From contig NZ_RXHJ01000016.1 in NCBI RefSeq assembly GCF_003955685.1, forward strand, positions 30,573 through 94,572: a stretch of DNA of 64,000 nucleotides, in the 5' to 3' direction. The stretch comes from Corynebacterium hylobatis. Its GTDB lineage: Bacteria > Actinomycetota > Actinomycetes > Mycobacteriales > Mycobacteriaceae. The notes below the pieces were generated by a model, which saw nothing but the letters and a program-made list of their open reading frames with translations, was not told the DNA's origin and did not search any database. The translations under genes were made by a program, and so were the position numbers. Below, piece by piece: positions 1-10,466 of this stretch. Every line of letters begins with the position of its first letter. Positions within the stretch are counted from its first letter, which is position 1.

Positions 1-173
1 ACGCGGCGGAAGCGGTTGCGTTCCGCCAGATCCAGCTCGCCGGTGGTGGGGGTGAGCAGGCCGGACAGGTCCGTGCCGGGGTCCTCCGGCAGCTGCGGCT
101 GCGGCGTGTTGTCGCGGAAGGCGCGGGCCAGCAGGTCGTCATGGTCTCGGTCGTTCTCAGAAACATCAGTCAT
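1..173 (-). CDS. hflX: GTPase HflX, N-terminal part only
   Basis: This is the first 57 codons of a reverse-strand gene that runs off the left edge. It begins MTDVSENDRDHDDLLARAF and continues to GELDLAERNRFRRV, which matches the poorly conserved leader and first conserved stretch of actinobacterial HflX, a ribosome-associated GTPase. The G-domain itself is outside the window. The position next to dapF/miaA also fits hflX in corynebacteria. The 96 bp before the divergent gene at 270 must hold its promoter. The identification rests on this short N-terminus plus context. Confidence 0.72.
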   Translation of the reverse strand, partial: MTDVSENDRDHDDLLARAFRDNTPQPQLPEDPGTDLSGLLTPTTGELDLAERNRFRR

Positions 174-269
174 TGACAACCATTGTCCCACGTCGTGTCA
201 ACCAACTCCACCACCGGCACTCACGCAGGAATTCGACCGTCACCGTCCGGAGGCTTAGACTGGGCAACC

Positions 270-1016
270 ATGAGCACCGACCTGAAGAGCATCGGCCTGG
301 GATTCGACCGTTGGCAGGACGCCGTCGAAGCCGCCATCGCCACCAACCAGCTGGTTGTCACCGGCGAGATCCGTGACGGGCAGCTGATCCAGTACACGGA
401 CGCCTCCGGCGCCCAGATCAACATTCTCGCCGTCGAACCGTTCGCGACGTTCGCCGGCTTCGAGTCGGTCACCCAGACCTTCGCCCACATCAGCATGGTC
501 AACGATGTCCTCGCCTTCTGTGAGATCGTCGATCCCAACGGCACCGTGCTGACCTCGATCACCTGCAACCTCTCCCAGGGCCCCCTGCTTGTCGACGCAC
601 CGACGCAGTCCTGGCAGCAGGTCGGCGTCACCGCCCTGGCCCTCGACGTGCAGACCTACGAGTCCCCGGAGGCCTACGAGGCCGCCACCGGCGAGGTCCT
701 GGGCCTGCTGGTCTCCGAGGGTGCCCAGCTGGTCGCCGCCGGTTCCGGCGCAGCCGTCCCGGATGCCGCGGCCACCTTCTCCGCCCGCGTGCTGGAGGCT
801 GAGTACCGCAACAACCAGCTCACCGGGCAGCGTTTCATCCACGCGACCGTCGACGGGGCCTTCCCCTTCGACGTCTGCCTGGTGGATGCCCCGGAGCTGC
901 CGCAGAAGAACTCCGTCATCGCCGGTACCGCGATGCTCACCGCCTCCGTCCTCTCCCCCATCTCGGGCGGCGGCTGCGGAGGTTGCGGCGGTAGCTGCGG
1001 CTGCGGCGGCCACTAG
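270..1016 (+). CDS. Uncharacterised protein with Cys/Gly-rich tail
   Basis: A 248-residue protein of unknown function. I see no signal peptide or membrane segment, and the body (about residues 1-230) looks like a soluble alpha/beta fold. The last 16 residues, GGGCGGCGGSCGCGGH, contain four cysteines and a terminal histidine and could bind metal; that is inference. The start is ATG 270 because a -10 hexamer TAGACT (256-261) ends 8 nt before it, so the mRNA is probably leaderless. The reading frame extends further upstream without support. The next gene follows after 12 bp with a strong ribosome site, so the two are probably co-transcribed. Confidence 0.75.
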   Translation: MSTDLKSIGLGFDRWQDAVEAAIATNQLVVTGEIRDGQLIQYTDASGAQINILAVEPFATFAGFESVTQTFAHISMVNDVLAFCEIVDPNGTVLTSITCNLSQGPLLVDAPTQSWQQVGVTALALDVQTYESPEAYEAATGEVLGLLVSEGAQLVAAGSGAAVPDAAATFSARVLEAEYRNNQLTGQRFIHATVDGAFPFDVCLVDAPELPQKNSVIAGTAMLTASVLSPISGGGCGGCGGSCGCGGH

Positions 1017-1028
1017 GGGGAGGCTGAC

Positions 1029-1559
1029 ATGCCGGACAGGATGATGGTTCCGCTGGAACCGCAACGACGGTGGTGGATCCTGCTGATCATCGTGATCAGC
1101 ATCCTGCTCATCCTCGCCATCCTGCGGTTGCAGGGGTTGCTGCTGATCCTGCCCATCGCGGTGATTGCGGTCCTGGTGGTGGGCAAACGCCCCGACACCT
1201 CAGAGACCCGCGCCCTGCGTTCCTCGATCGCCCTGTCCTCCGAGGACATACAGGACGTCATCGCCGAGTTCGAGAAGTTCTCCTCCTCACCGGAGGCCGA
1301 ATACATGGCTGACCGCACCCTCACCCGGCCGGCGCTCCTGGACCCTGACTGCCCCGATCCCGACATCGAGGCCTTCCGTCACGAGTACGCCACGGCCCGC
1401 CGCTTCCTGGGTCGGCTGGAGGCCCGGCTGAGCAAGAACAACCTGGATATTGCCCAGCTGGAGTCCCTGCTGAAGGTGACTGACCAGCGTGCCCTGGAGA
1501 TCCGGGAGGCGTGGATCGCCGCCCGGCAGGCGGCCCAGCGTCTCGGCCCGGACTACTGA
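1029..1559 (+). CDS. Small membrane protein of unknown function
   Basis: A 176-residue protein. Residues about 14-50 are strongly hydrophobic (two adjacent membrane segments: [16 protein letters not shown], then [15 protein letters not shown]). A charged, helical cytoplasmic part of about 120 residues follows, with heptad-like stretches ([22 protein letters not shown]). GGGAGG lies just before ATG 1029. It sits 12 bp behind the Cys/Gly-tailed protein and overlaps the end of dapF by 7 bp on the opposite strand. I do not recognise the family. Confidence 0.75.
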   Translation: MPDRMMVPLEPQRRWWILLIIVISILLILAILRLQGLLLILPIAVIAVLVVGKRPDTSETRALRSSIALSSEDIQDVIAEFEKFSSSPEAEYMADRTLTRPALLDPDCPDPDIEAFRHEYATARRFLGRLEARLSKNNLDIAQLESLLKVTDQRALEIREAWIAARQAAQRLGPDY

Positions 1560-2350
1560 AGCTCCACCTCGCCGGTGGCGATGATCCGCGAGGGCCCGGT
1601 CAGGGTGGAGGTCCCGCCCCCGATCTCCACCACCACGCGCCCTCCGGGGATGTGCACTGTGACCGTCCCCGCCGCCAGGCCGGCGTCCGCCAGGGCGGCA
1701 CGCGCCGCGGCCACCGTCCCGGTGCCGCAGGAGCGGGTCTCCCCCACCCCGCGTTCGTGGACGCGCATGTGCACCTGTCCCTGCTGCAGCGGGGTGCTGA
1801 TCTCCACGTTCACCCCGTGGGGGAAGAACCCGCGGTCGTAATCCGGCTCGGGCAGGTCCATCCCCGCCAGTGCGGCCGCGTCCAGACCGGGCAGCACGCA
1901 GGCCAGATGAGGATTACCCAGGTCCACGCCCAGTCCGGTGATGTACCTGTCCCCCAGCCGCGCGGTGGACACCCCGGTCACCTCGGCCGGGCCCATGTCC
2001 ACCGTCACGGTGGCTGCCGTCAGGGTGCAGCCGTGCACGCGGACGCGGCGCTCCCCGGCGCGGGTGCCCACGGTGAAGTCGTCCGTGTCCACCAGTCCGC
2101 GGGAGCGCAGCCAGTGGGCGAAGACGCGTACCCCGTTGCCGCACATCTCCGCGACCGAGCCGTCGGCGTTGCGGTAGTCCATGAACCACTGCCCGTCACG
2201 GTGGTCGACGCGCAGGACACCGTCCGCCCCGAGTCCTGAGCGGCGGTCACACAGGGCCCGGACCTGGGCAGGATCCGGGTTGAAGGGTCCGGGGAGGATG
2301 AGGAAGTCGTTCTCGGTGCCGTGGCCCTTGGCGAAGGGGATGGGGTTCAC
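1553..2350 (-). CDS. dapF: Diaminopimelate epimerase
   Basis: DapF interconverts LL- and meso-diaminopimelate, the last step before lysine and peptidoglycan cross-linking. The 265-residue length is normal. The two catalytic cysteines sit in the expected motifs: EMCGNGVR (about residue 69) and [13 protein letters not shown] (near residue 208). The start is GTG 2350, which overlaps the miaA stop in GTGA, so translation is probably coupled to miaA. The 3' end overlaps the membrane protein on the other strand by 7 bp. dapA and dapB lie elsewhere in this window (about 26-28 kb). Confidence 0.96.
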   Translation of the reverse strand: MNPIPFAKGHGTENDFLILPGPFNPDPAQVRALCDRRSGLGADGVLRVDHRDGQWFMDYRNADGSVAEMCGNGVRVFAHWLRSRGLVDTDDFTVGTRAGERRVRVHGCTLTAATVTVDMGPAEVTGVSTARLGDRYITGLGVDLGNPHLACVLPGLDAAALAGMDLPEPDYDRGFFPHGVNVEISTPLQQGQVHMRVHERGVGETRSCGTGTVAAARAALADAGLAAGTVTVHIPGGRVVVEIGGGTSTLTGPSRIIATGEVELQ

Positions 2351-3249
2351 CGGAGGAGTTCCAGTGCCTGCTCCGCCGGGTCCGCGGCGGCGTCGAACCA
2401 GGTGATGCGGGGGTCCCGGTTGAACCAGGAACGTTGGCGCCGCACGTAGCGGCGAGTGCCGGTGATGGTGCGTTCCACCGCCTCCTCCCAGCTCAGTTCC
2501 CCGGCGCGGGCGGCCAGGACCTGGGCGTAACCGATGGCGCGTCCCGCGGTGGAATCAGCGGCCAGGCCCTTGTCCGCCACGAGGTGATCGACCTCCTCGA
2601 TGAGGCCGCGGTCGAACATCTGGCGGGTGCGCAGCTCGATGCGGGGGTTGAGCCAGGCCGGTTCGGTGCGCAACCCGAGGATGCGGGTGCCCCAGCGCGG
2701 CGGGGCGTTCTTCGGCGGTTGGGAGGCCTGGAAGGGCTGTCCGGTCAGTTCGATGACCTCGAGGGCGCGGACGGTGCGGCGGGGGTCCTTGTCCTCGATG
2801 ACTGCTGCCGCGGCGGGGTCCAGCTCGGCCAGTTCGGCATGGAGGGTATCCACGCCGACCTCGGCCAGGCGGGCCGCCCAGCGGGCACGTACGGCCGGGT
2901 CGGTGGGCGGGAACCGCCAGTCGTCGACAAGTGACTGGACGTAGAGCATGGAGCCGCCGACCAGGACGGGCACCCTGCCCCGGGCCAGGATGTCGGCCAC
3001 GTCGGCGACGGCCTCCGCCTGGTAGCGGGCCACCGAGGCGGTCTCGGTGACGTCGAGGACGTCGAGCTGGTGGTGCGGGATCCCCTCGCGTTCCTCGACG
3101 CTCAGCTTGGCGGTGCCGATGTCCATGCCCCGGTAGAGCTGCATGGAGTCGACGTTGACCACCTCGCCGCCGAGTTCGTGGGCCAGACGCAGGCCGAGGG
3201 CGGATTTCCCGGAGGCGGTGGGGCCGACCACCGCGATGGGCCGGATCAT
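2347..3249 (-). CDS. miaA: tRNA dimethylallyltransferase
   Basis: MiaA transfers a dimethylallyl group to N6 of A37 in tRNAs reading UNN codons. The 300-residue product begins [19 protein letters not shown], with the P-loop GPTASGKS at residues 9-16. [15 protein letters not shown] follows, as does the PxP-type substrate region. I chose ATG 3249 because it overlaps the stop of the upstream gene as ATGA; ATG 3258 would add three residues. MiaB, which adds the 2-methylthio group to the same nucleotide, is encoded at 7038-8555. Confidence 0.95.
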   Translation of the reverse strand: MIRPIAVVGPTASGKSALGLRLAHELGGEVVNVDSMQLYRGMDIGTAKLSVEEREGIPHHQLDVLDVTETASVARYQAEAVADVADILARGRVPVLVGGSMLYVQSLVDDWRFPPTDPAVRARWAARLAEVGVDTLHAELAELDPAAAAVIEDKDPRRTVRALEVIELTGQPFQASQPPKNAPPRWGTRILGLRTEPAWLNPRIELRTRQMFDRGLIEEVDHLVADKGLAADSTAGRAIGYAQVLAARAGELSWEEAVERTITGTRRYVRRQRSWFNRDPRITWFDAAADPAEQALELLR

Positions 3250-3836
3250 ATCTGCCATGCCGCCACGTACCTTCCGACTCCGTGGGAGGTGTCCGCCTCC
3301 ACCAGTTCCGCCCGCTGCGGTGACAGCGCCGCCAGTTCCAGCCACAGTTCCGGTTCCAGCACCCCGGCCTCCGCCAGGAAGCCACTGTCCGCGGCCCCAT
3401 GGCCGGCGAGCAGGTCGCGGCACCACTGGTCTGCCTCGGGACCGCGCTCAAGCAGCGTCAGCGGGGCGCGCGGGGTCAGTCCTGCGCTGCCGTCGACCGC
3501 CACGAGCGTCAGGGCGGCCGGGTCGAGCACCCCCAGCTCCCCCCGGACCGATCCGATGGCACTGGCCCGTTCCCCCAGGACGTGGCGCTGCACCAGTTCC
3601 GGCAAGTGCCGCCCGGCACTGACCTCCACCTGTGGGGCGCCCCACGCCCGGAAGGAACCTGCCACCCCGGTCTCCCAGCGCGGGGAGCGCGAACCGACCA
3701 GGTGGATGGGGCGGGGGCCGGCGGCGTCGATAAGCGAGCGGACAGCGGCCACGATGCGCCGGCCGACCATATCAGCAGGGGCGAGGTCGGGGACCAGGGC
3801 GGGCCCGGCGGGCATGACGACAAGGTTGATGCTCAC
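3246..3836 (-). CDS. Conserved protein upstream of miaA (dioxygenase-fold-like)
   Basis: A 196-residue protein that occupies the slot of mycobacterial Rv2728c beside miaA. The N-terminus [20 protein letters not shown] and the overall pattern resemble class III extradiol dioxygenase-like folds, but I see no convincing metal-binding set and infer no activity. The start is GTG 3836, because -10 hexamer TAGGAT (3844-3849) ends 7 nt before it, indicating a leaderless transcript; ATG 3845 lies inside that hexamer. The stop overlaps the miaA start, so it heads the miaA-dapF operon. Confidence 0.75.
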   Translation of the reverse strand: MSINLVVMPAGPALVPDLAPADMVGRRIVAAVRSLIDAAGPRPIHLVGSRSPRWETGVAGSFRAWGAPQVEVSAGRHLPELVQRHVLGERASAIGSVRGELGVLDPAALTLVAVDGSAGLTPRAPLTLLERGPEADQWCRDLLAGHGAADSGFLAEAGVLEPELWLELAALSPQRAELVEADTSHGVGRYVAAWQI

Positions 3837-3947
3837 CCGGGACATCCTACTGGCTCGTGCTCACACTCCCGAAGCGTGCGCGGTATGTTTGTTGGAGCAC
3901 AATTGGCAGCCGTGTCGCGCGGCAGACGACCAGCAAAGGACCCCGAC

Positions 3948-5312
3948 ATGACCAACTCCCCGACGCCTTCCCCGACGCCCGGCCCGAAGCCAGGACCCCG
4001 GCCCGGGCCGAAGCCGGGACCCCTCCCGGGGGTCGGTTCCCGTCCCACCCCCTCCCCGCGGCCGGCCGCCCCCGCTGTCGTCCGCCCGGTGAAGAACGAC
4101 CCCGCCAAATGGGGCCGCGTCGACGCCGACGGCACGGTGTACGTGAAGACCGCGGACGGCGAACGCGAGATCGGATCCTGGCAGGCCGGCACCCCGGAGG
4201 AGGGACTCGCCCACTACGGCACCCGCTTCGATGACCTGGCCACCGAGGTGGAGCTGCTGGAGACCCGACTGAGCGCACACCCCGACGATGCGAACGCCAT
4301 CAAGGAGACCGCCGCCCAGTTGCGCGAGACACTGCCGACGGCCGCCGCCATCGGTGACCTCACCGCCCTGGACAAACGCCTGGTCACCATCATGGAGCAC
4401 TCCGAGGCCGCCGGTGAACAGGCCAGGGCGGACCGCGCACGACGCCGTGAGCAGGCCATCACCCGCAAGGAGGCGCTGGCCGGTGAGGCGGAGGAACTCG
4501 CCGAGAACTCCACCGACTGGAAGCCCGCCGGTGACCGGCTCCGCGCCATCCTCGATGAGTGGAAGACCATCCGCGGCATCGACCGCAGGACCGACGACAC
4601 CCTGTGGAAGCGCTACTCCCGCGCCCGGGATGCCTTCAACCGCCGCCGCGGCTCCCACTTCGCTGAGCTCGACCGTGGCCGCGCCGCCGCCCGCCGTGCC
4701 AAGGAGGCCCTGGTGGAGCGTGCCGAGGCCATCAAGGACTCCACCGACTGGAACGAGACCGCACGCGCATTCCGGGACCTGATGAAGGAGTGGAAGGCCG
4801 CCGGCCGTGCCCCGCGCGAGGTCGACGACAAGCTGTGGGAGACCTTCCGCGGCGCCCAGGACCACTTCTTCAACGCCCGCAACGCGGTGACCGCCGAGCG
4901 GGACAAGGAGTTCGTCGCCAACGCCGAGGCGAAGGACAGTCTGCTCACCGAGTACGACGCCCAGATCGACCCCGCCAAGGATCTTGAGGGTGCCCGCGCG
5001 AAGCTACGCGACCTGCAGGAAAAATGGGAGGAGATCGGCTACGTCCCGCGCGGCCAGGTCCGCGAGTACGAGGACAGGATCGCCGCGCTGGAGAAGCGCG
5101 TCGCCGACGCCGAGGAATCCCAGTGGCGCCGCACCGACCCGGAGGCGCAGGCACGCGCCAACCAGTTCCTGGTCAAGGTCGAGGAGTTCACCACCCAGGC
5201 CGAGGCCGCCGAGGCCAAGGGCAACGCCAAGAAGGCCGCGCAGCTGCGCGAGCAGGCTGCCCAGTGGCAGGAATGGGCCGACGCCGCGGTGAAGGCCGTC
5301 GAGGACCTGTAA
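3948..5312 (+). CDS. DUF349 coiled-coil protein with Pro-rich head
   Basis: A 454-residue protein. Residues 1-50 are a Pro/Gly/Lys repeat tail ([17 protein letters not shown]), then a small beta region (GRVDADGTVYVKTADGEREI), then at least three DUF349 repeats rich in Trp-spaced helices (DWKPAGDRLRAILDEWKTI; DWNETARAFRDLMKEWKAAG; LRDLQEKWEEIGYVPR). It ends in a charged coiled coil. DUF349 proteins are widespread; their function is not firmly established in actinobacteria. The same position is held by Rv2731 in M. tuberculosis. AAGGA at 3936-3940 precedes ATG 3948. The downstream GNAT gene starts directly after the stop. Confidence 0.85.
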   Translation: MTNSPTPSPTPGPKPGPRPGPKPGPLPGVGSRPTPSPRPAAPAVVRPVKNDPAKWGRVDADGTVYVKTADGEREIGSWQAGTPEEGLAHYGTRFDDLATEVELLETRLSAHPDDANAIKETAAQLRETLPTAAAIGDLTALDKRLVTIMEHSEAAGEQARADRARRREQAITRKEALAGEAEELAENSTDWKPAGDRLRAILDEWKTIRGIDRRTDDTLWKRYSRARDAFNRRRGSHFAELDRGRAAARRAKEALVERAEAIKDSTDWNETARAFRDLMKEWKAAGRAPREVDDKLWETFRGAQDHFFNARNAVTAERDKEFVANAEAKDSLLTEYDAQIDPAKDLEGARAKLRDLQEKWEEIGYVPRGQVREYEDRIAALEKRVADAEESQWRRTDPEAQARANQFLVKVEEFTTQAEAAEAKGNAKKAAQLREQAAQWQEWADAAVKAVEDL

Positions 5313-6341
5313 TTGCGTTTCATCCCTGTTGATCGGCCGGTTCCGGGAACGGAACCGGCCGATGCCGTCCGTAACCTCGTCTTCCTCGCCAACCTCGCCG
5401 CCCAGGAGACCACCGGCGACACCGCCTCCTCCACCTCGGTGGAACGGGTCCAGCACCGCCTGCGCGGCTCCGCCGAATACGACACCCTCGCCTTCGCGCT
5501 CGAACTCGACCCCGAGGATGACTACGCCGGTTATCTCCTGGTGAGCACTCCCCTGCTCGAGGACACCCACGTCATGGAAGCGGAGGTCATCCTCGACGCC
5601 GGTCACCTCCCGCTTCCCGGCCACCCCCTCTCCACCGGGGCACACGAGGTGCTGGACCTGCTCTACGCGGAGGCGGAGGCCCTCGCAGCCCGCCACGGCC
5701 GGTCCACCGTCCAGACATGGCTGCTGCACCCCGCCACGGAGGAACCCGGCAGCGGTGACTGGGCCGGGCTGCTGCGCGGCCGCGGCTACGAACTCGGTCT
5801 CACCGAGATCCAGGGGGTCGTCTCCGTCGACGTGCCTGCCCCGGACTGGCCGCCGACGCTGCGTATCGACGTCGTGCGCAACCTCACCTTCCCCACCCCG
5901 CTCATCGACGACGTACTCGCCCTCTACCGGCAGGCCTCCCTCGACGTGCCCACCGGCGGGCTGGACGCCGGGGAGGTGGACTGGACTCCGCAGCGACTGG
6001 GGGCCGCCGCGCGCCGGGTGGTGAACACCGGCCGGGAGATGGTCAGCGTCGTCCTCTCCGATGCGGACGGGGTGATCGGCATCAGCGAGATCACCCGGTT
6101 CCCCGGTTCTGAGCCGGAGGTTGCCGAACAGGGTCTCACCGTCATCGCCCCCCGCGCCCGAGGGCGCGGTCTGGGTCTGGCCGTCAAACGCGAGGTGCTC
6201 CGGCAGGCCGCCGCGGCCCTGCCCGGTGTGAAGCGGGTCTACACGTCAAACGCCACCGCCAACACCTGGATGATCGGGATCAACAGGCAGCTGGGGTGGC
6301 GTGTGGTCAGCGGGGGTTCGGGCTGGCAGCTCCGGCTCTAG
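5313..6341 (+). CDS. GNAT-family N-acetyltransferase, double domain
   Basis: A 342-residue protein with two GNAT-like halves. The second half (about 220-342) shows the acetyl-CoA-binding segment VIAPRARGRGLGLAVKREVL and the typical end (ANTWMIGINRQLGWR). The N-terminal half is degenerate, similar in layout to mycothiol synthase-type double GNATs, but the substrate is unknown. The start is TTG 5313, immediately after the TAA of the DUF349 gene, with GAGG 8 nt upstream, so the two genes are an operon. The last 4 bp overlap the converging membrane-protein gene. Confidence 0.85.
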   Translation: MRFIPVDRPVPGTEPADAVRNLVFLANLAAQETTGDTASSTSVERVQHRLRGSAEYDTLAFALELDPEDDYAGYLLVSTPLLEDTHVMEAEVILDAGHLPLPGHPLSTGAHEVLDLLYAEAEALAARHGRSTVQTWLLHPATEEPGSGDWAGLLRGRGYELGLTEIQGVVSVDVPAPDWPPTLRIDVVRNLTFPTPLIDDVLALYRQASLDVPTGGLDAGEVDWTPQRLGAAARRVVNTGREMVSVVLSDADGVIGISEITRFPGSEPEVAEQGLTVIAPRARGRGLGLAVKREVLRQAAAALPGVKRVYTSNATANTWMIGINRQLGWRVVSGGSGWQLRL

Positions 6342-6973
6342 CTCTGCGGATCGTCCTGCGGCCGGTGGCGTTCAGAGGCCCGGGCCCGGCGGTCGTCCTG
6401 CAGCAGCGGGTTCGTCTCCGCAGCAAAATTCGCATCCTGCTGCATGCGGCCCACCTCATCGAGCGGATCTGCCTGCGCCCGGGCCCGGGCGATCTCCGCC
6501 TGCTCCGGGCTGCGGCGCAGCACCACGAAGGCGAAGCCGAGGAAGGCCAGACCCACCGCGAGCAGAGAGAGCCAGAAACCGATGTTCATCTCCACCCCGT
6601 CCTCGGCGGTGGGGCGGGTCTGGCGCAGCCAGACCGCGAAGATGGAGTAGGCGAAGCCCACGGTGGTGAACATCCAGGCCAGGGAGGCCAGCGCCGTGCG
6701 GCGGGTGATCAGCACCAGGGTGGTCAGCACACCGACACCCAGGAAGACGAGGATGGAGTAGACGTACTCGGTGATCTTGATGCCCGCCTCCTGGGCGGGA
6801 GCAAGCTGGAACAGCACCTCGTAGCCCCGGACCTGGCCCGCCTGGGGCAGGACCAGGGAGACCACGTAGAGGACGAGCGCGGCGACAAGCAGCCAGAGCT
6901 GCTTACCCAGGTACACCCGGGCGGAGGCACGTTTCTCCCGGGCGGCGAGATCGGTGCTGGTGGATTCACTCAC
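6338..6973 (-). CDS. Conserved four-helix membrane protein next to miaB
   Basis: A 211-residue integral membrane protein with hydrophobic segments near residues 29-49 (LWLLVAALVLYVVSLVL), 70-90, 97-117 and 140-160, then a charged cytoplasmic tail rich in Arg/Asp. The position downstream of miaB matches mycobacterial Rv2732c. Start: GTG 6973 with TGAGGAG about 8 nt before it; the open frame continues upstream into miaB but without a site. It follows miaB by 64 bp in the same direction. Function unknown. Confidence 0.8.
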   Translation of the reverse strand: MSESTSTDLAAREKRASARVYLGKQLWLLVAALVLYVVSLVLPQAGQVRGYEVLFQLAPAQEAGIKITEYVYSILVFLGVGVLTTLVLITRRTALASLAWMFTTVGFAYSIFAVWLRQTRPTAEDGVEMNIGFWLSLLAVGLAFLGFAFVVLRRSPEQAEIARARAQADPLDEVGRMQQDANFAAETNPLLQDDRRARASERHRPQDDPQS

Positions 6974-7037
6974 GGTGGTGGTCTTCTCCTCAGGATCAAC
7001 GGTGACGGGTCCCACCCTACCCCTGCTCAGGGGCGGG

Positions 7038-8555
7038 TCAGCAGCCGCAGGAATCAGCCGGCGCCGGTGCCGGGGCGGGGGCGGGGGCACCGACACCGGG
7101 CAGACCCAGACCAACGCCGATGGGTTCGGTCGTGGGCACCTGCCCGGCGGCGGACATGTCGCCGGCGCGGGTACGGCGGTGGGAGGTGACGGGGGTGTCA
7201 GCAAGCAGGAAATACGGTGCAGAGCCGGTGACCGTGGTGGTGACCACGTCCCCGGGACGGATCTCCCCGTCCAGGGCACCCTCAGGAAGGAAGTGCACCA
7301 GGCGGCCGTCGCGGGCGCGGCCGGTCATGCGGCCGGTCTTCTTGCGTCCCTCGGCCTGGACGAGCAGCTCCACATCCGTGCCCACCAGTCCGGCGTTGAG
7401 CTCCTCCGCGATGCGGTCCTGCAGGGCGAGGAGGCGCTCGAAACGCTCCTGGACGACTTCCTTGGGCACCTGGTTGTCGTAGCCCGCGGCCGGGGTACCC
7501 GGGCGTGCCGAATACTGGAAGGTGTAGGCGGAGGTGAACCGCGCCTTCTCCACGACGTCGAGAGTGTGCTGGAAATCCTCCTCCGTCTCGCCGGGAAAAC
7601 CGACGATGAGGTCAGTGGTGATCGACGCGTGCGGGATCTTGGCCCGGACCTCGTCCAGGATGGCCAGGAACTTCGTGGAGCGGTAGGAACGGCGCATCTC
7701 CTTGAGCACCTTGTCCGAACCCGACTGCAGCGGCATGTGCAGCTGGGGGCAGACGGCCGGGGTCTCCGCCATCGCATCGATGACATCGGAGGTGAACTCC
7801 GCCGGGTGCGGGGAGGTGAAGCGCAGGCGCTCCAGGCCCTCGATCTGTCCGCAGGCGCGCAGCAGCTTCGAGAAGGCGGAACGGTCGCGCTCCAGATCCG
7901 GGTCGGCGAAGTTCACGCCGTAGGCGTTGACATTCTGCCCCAGCAGGGTCACCTCAGTCACGCCCTGGTCGACCAGCGCCTGCACCTCGGCGAGGATGTC
8001 ACCGGGGCGGCGGTCGATCTCCCTGCCACGCAGGCTCGGGACGATACAGAAGGTACAGGTATTGTTGCAGCCCACGGAAACAGAGACCCAGCCCGCGTAG
8101 GCCGACTCCCGCTTGGCGGGCAGCACCGAGGGGAAGGCCTCGAGCGAGTCGACGATCTCGACCTGGGCCTCCTCATTGTGCCGGGCACGCTCAAGCAGGG
8201 TCGGCAGGGAGCCGATGTTGTGGGTGCCGAAGACCACGTCCACCCACGGGGCGCGGGCCACCACGGTCTCCCGGTCCTTCTGGGCCAGGCAACCGCCGAC
8301 GGCGATCTGCATTCCCGGGTGCCGGTCCTTGGTGGCCTTGAGGTTGCCGAGGGTGCCGTAGAGCTTCTCGTCGGCGTTCTCCCGGACAGCACAGGTATTG
8401 AAGACCACCAGGTCAGCATCCGTTCCCGCGGCGACGGCCGAATAACCCGCCCCCTCGAGCAGCCCGGACAGGCGCTCGGAGTCATGCACGTTCATCTGGC
8501 AACCGAAGGTGCGGACCTCGTAGGTCCTGGACGGGGTATCAACGGGGGTGTTCAC
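7038..8555 (-). CDS. miaB: tRNA-2-methylthio-N6-dimethylallyladenosine synthase
   Basis: MiaB is a radical SAM enzyme that adds a methylthio group at C2 of i6A37. The 505-residue product has the N-terminal UPF0004 domain ([16 protein letters not shown], cysteine of the auxiliary cluster), the radical-SAM triad in [18 protein letters not shown] (about 165-183), and a TRAM domain near 400-460. The C-terminus carries an extra Ala/Pro-rich tail ending PADSCGC, two cysteines not in the core enzyme. The promoter must lie within the 199 bp shared with gluA. Confidence 0.96.
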   Translation of the reverse strand: MNTPVDTPSRTYEVRTFGCQMNVHDSERLSGLLEGAGYSAVAAGTDADLVVFNTCAVRENADEKLYGTLGNLKATKDRHPGMQIAVGGCLAQKDRETVVARAPWVDVVFGTHNIGSLPTLLERARHNEEAQVEIVDSLEAFPSVLPAKRESAYAGWVSVSVGCNNTCTFCIVPSLRGREIDRRPGDILAEVQALVDQGVTEVTLLGQNVNAYGVNFADPDLERDRSAFSKLLRACGQIEGLERLRFTSPHPAEFTSDVIDAMAETPAVCPQLHMPLQSGSDKVLKEMRRSYRSTKFLAILDEVRAKIPHASITTDLIVGFPGETEEDFQHTLDVVEKARFTSAYTFQYSARPGTPAAGYDNQVPKEVVQERFERLLALQDRIAEELNAGLVGTDVELLVQAEGRKKTGRMTGRARDGRLVHFLPEGALDGEIRPGDVVTTTVTGSAPYFLLADTPVTSHRRTRAGDMSAAGQVPTTEPIGVGLGLPGVGAPAPAPAPAPADSCGC

Positions 8556-8660
8556 GGCTGGTAATTGTAGCTTTCTCCAGCGGGGGCACCCAATCCGCGG
8601 TATCGGTCACTGAGCCACCCAACAGTGTCCACCAGGTTTTTCCTGAGTGCACCTCAGTCC

Positions 8661-8693
8661 GTCTTTGCCCGGTCTTTGTCTGTTCTTTGTCCG
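8661..8693. repeat. Three tandem 11-bp repeats upstream of gluA
   Basis: Three adjacent 11-mers read GTCTTTGCCCG, GTCTTTGTCTG and TTCTTTGTCCG, with core TCTTTGYCYG. They end 50 bp before the gluA -10 hexamer. A CTGAG-N5-CTCAG inverted repeat lies just left at about 8643-8657. The phasing (about one helical turn) suggests a regulator site, but I know no factor with this sequence. Confidence 0.6.
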
Positions 8694-8742
8694 GTCACAG
8701 AATCGTTTGCTCAAAACCACACCCGTGACGCCCGCCTGTGCC

Positions 8743-8748
8743 TAAGAT
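8743..8748 (+). promoter_or_regulatory. -10 hexamer of gluABCD (leaderless)
   Basis: TAAGAT fits the corynebacterial TANNNT -10 and ends 6 nt before ATG 8755, so the predicted first transcribed base is the A of the start codon. No clear -35 is seen at the usual distance. I see no obvious AmtR box in this intergenic region. Confidence 0.6.
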
Positions 8749-8754
8749 CAGACT

Positions 8755-9531
<777 letters not shown>

Positions 9532-9567
9532 TGTGCCACCGCTAACCCTCAATTCCCGAAGGAAACA

Positions 9568-10446
9568 ATGATCATGAAGAAGAACCTCCTGCGTCTCGCC
9601 GCCGTCACCTCCACCGTCGTCCTCACCGGAGTCACCCTCGCCGCCTGTGGCGGGTCCTCGGGCGGCGACGGCATGCTCGCCGCCATCGAGTCCGGTGAGG
9701 TCACCATCGGCACCAAATACGACCAGCCGGGCCTGGGCCTGCGCAACCCGGACGGCTCGATGTCCGGGCTCGACGTCGACGTCGCCGAGTTCGTGGTCAA
9801 CCAGATCGCCACCGACAACGGCTGGGAGGCCCCGGCCATCACCTGGCGTGAGACCCCCTCCGCTCAGCGCGAGACCCTCATCCAGAACGGTGAAGTCGAC
9901 CTCATCGCCGCCACCTACTCCATCAACCAGGGCCGCTCCCAGTCCGTCAACTTCGGTGGCCCCTACCTGGTCACCCACCAGGCCCTGCTGGTGCGCGAGG
10001 CAGAGACCGCGATCACCGACCTGGAGAGCCTCGACGGCAAGATCCTCTGCTCCGTCACCGGTTCCACCCCGGCCCAGACGGTCAAGGACGCCCTGCCGGG
10101 TGTCCAGCTCCAGGAATACGACACCTACTCCTCCTGCGTCGAGGCACTGCGCCAGGGCAACATCGACGCGATGACCACCGACGCGACCATCCTGCTCGGC
10201 TACTCCGCACAGGCCCCGGGCCAGTTCAAGGTCATCGAGATGGAGCGTGACGGCGAACCGTTCACCAACGAGTACTACGGCATCGGCCTGGCCAAGGACG
10301 ACACCGAGGGCACCGACGCGATCAACGCCGCGCTGACGGAGCTGCACGACTCCGGTGAATTCGACAGGCTGGTCCAGGAGAACCTCGGCAGCGACGAGTC
10401 CGTCTCCCCGGGCACCCCGGGTGACCTCTCCTTCCTCGACAACTAG
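9568..10446 (+). CDS. gluB: Glutamate ABC importer, substrate-binding lipoprotein
   Basis: A 292-residue family 3 solute-binding protein. A lipoprotein signal (MIMKKNLLRLAAVTS...) ends in lipobox LAAC with Cys near residue 29, so the protein is anchored on the outer face of the membrane. The body shows the SBP_bac_3 pattern (GTKYDQPGLGLRNPDGSMSG; SGLDVDVAEFV; SINQGRSQSVNFGGPY). GAAGGA at 9558-9563 serves ATG 9568 or ATG 9574. It binds glutamate and delivers it to GluCD. Confidence 0.95.
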   Translation: MIMKKNLLRLAAVTSTVVLTGVTLAACGGSSGGDGMLAAIESGEVTIGTKYDQPGLGLRNPDGSMSGLDVDVAEFVVNQIATDNGWEAPAITWRETPSAQRETLIQNGEVDLIAATYSINQGRSQSVNFGGPYLVTHQALLVREAETAITDLESLDGKILCSVTGSTPAQTVKDALPGVQLQEYDTYSSCVEALRQGNIDAMTTDATILLGYSAQAPGQFKVIEMERDGEPFTNEYYGIGLAKDDTEGTDAINAALTELHDSGEFDRLVQENLGSDESVSPGTPGDLSFLDN

Positions 10447-10466
10447 CGGACCGGAAGGAGACCCCC

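Noticed and set aside
174..202. TTGACA/TGTCAA inverted repeat upstream of hflX
   Set aside because: The 6-bp arms are short and TTGACA is also a plain -35; I cannot tell it from an ordinary promoter.
3948..4080. Pro/Gly repeat head of the DUF349 gene as a possible collagen-like protein
   Set aside because: The stretch is about 50 residues and lacks Gly-X-Y periodicity; a disordered tail is enough.
8556..8754. AmtR box upstream of gluA
   Set aside because: I looked for the CTAT-N6-ATAG pattern expected for nitrogen control and did not find it.
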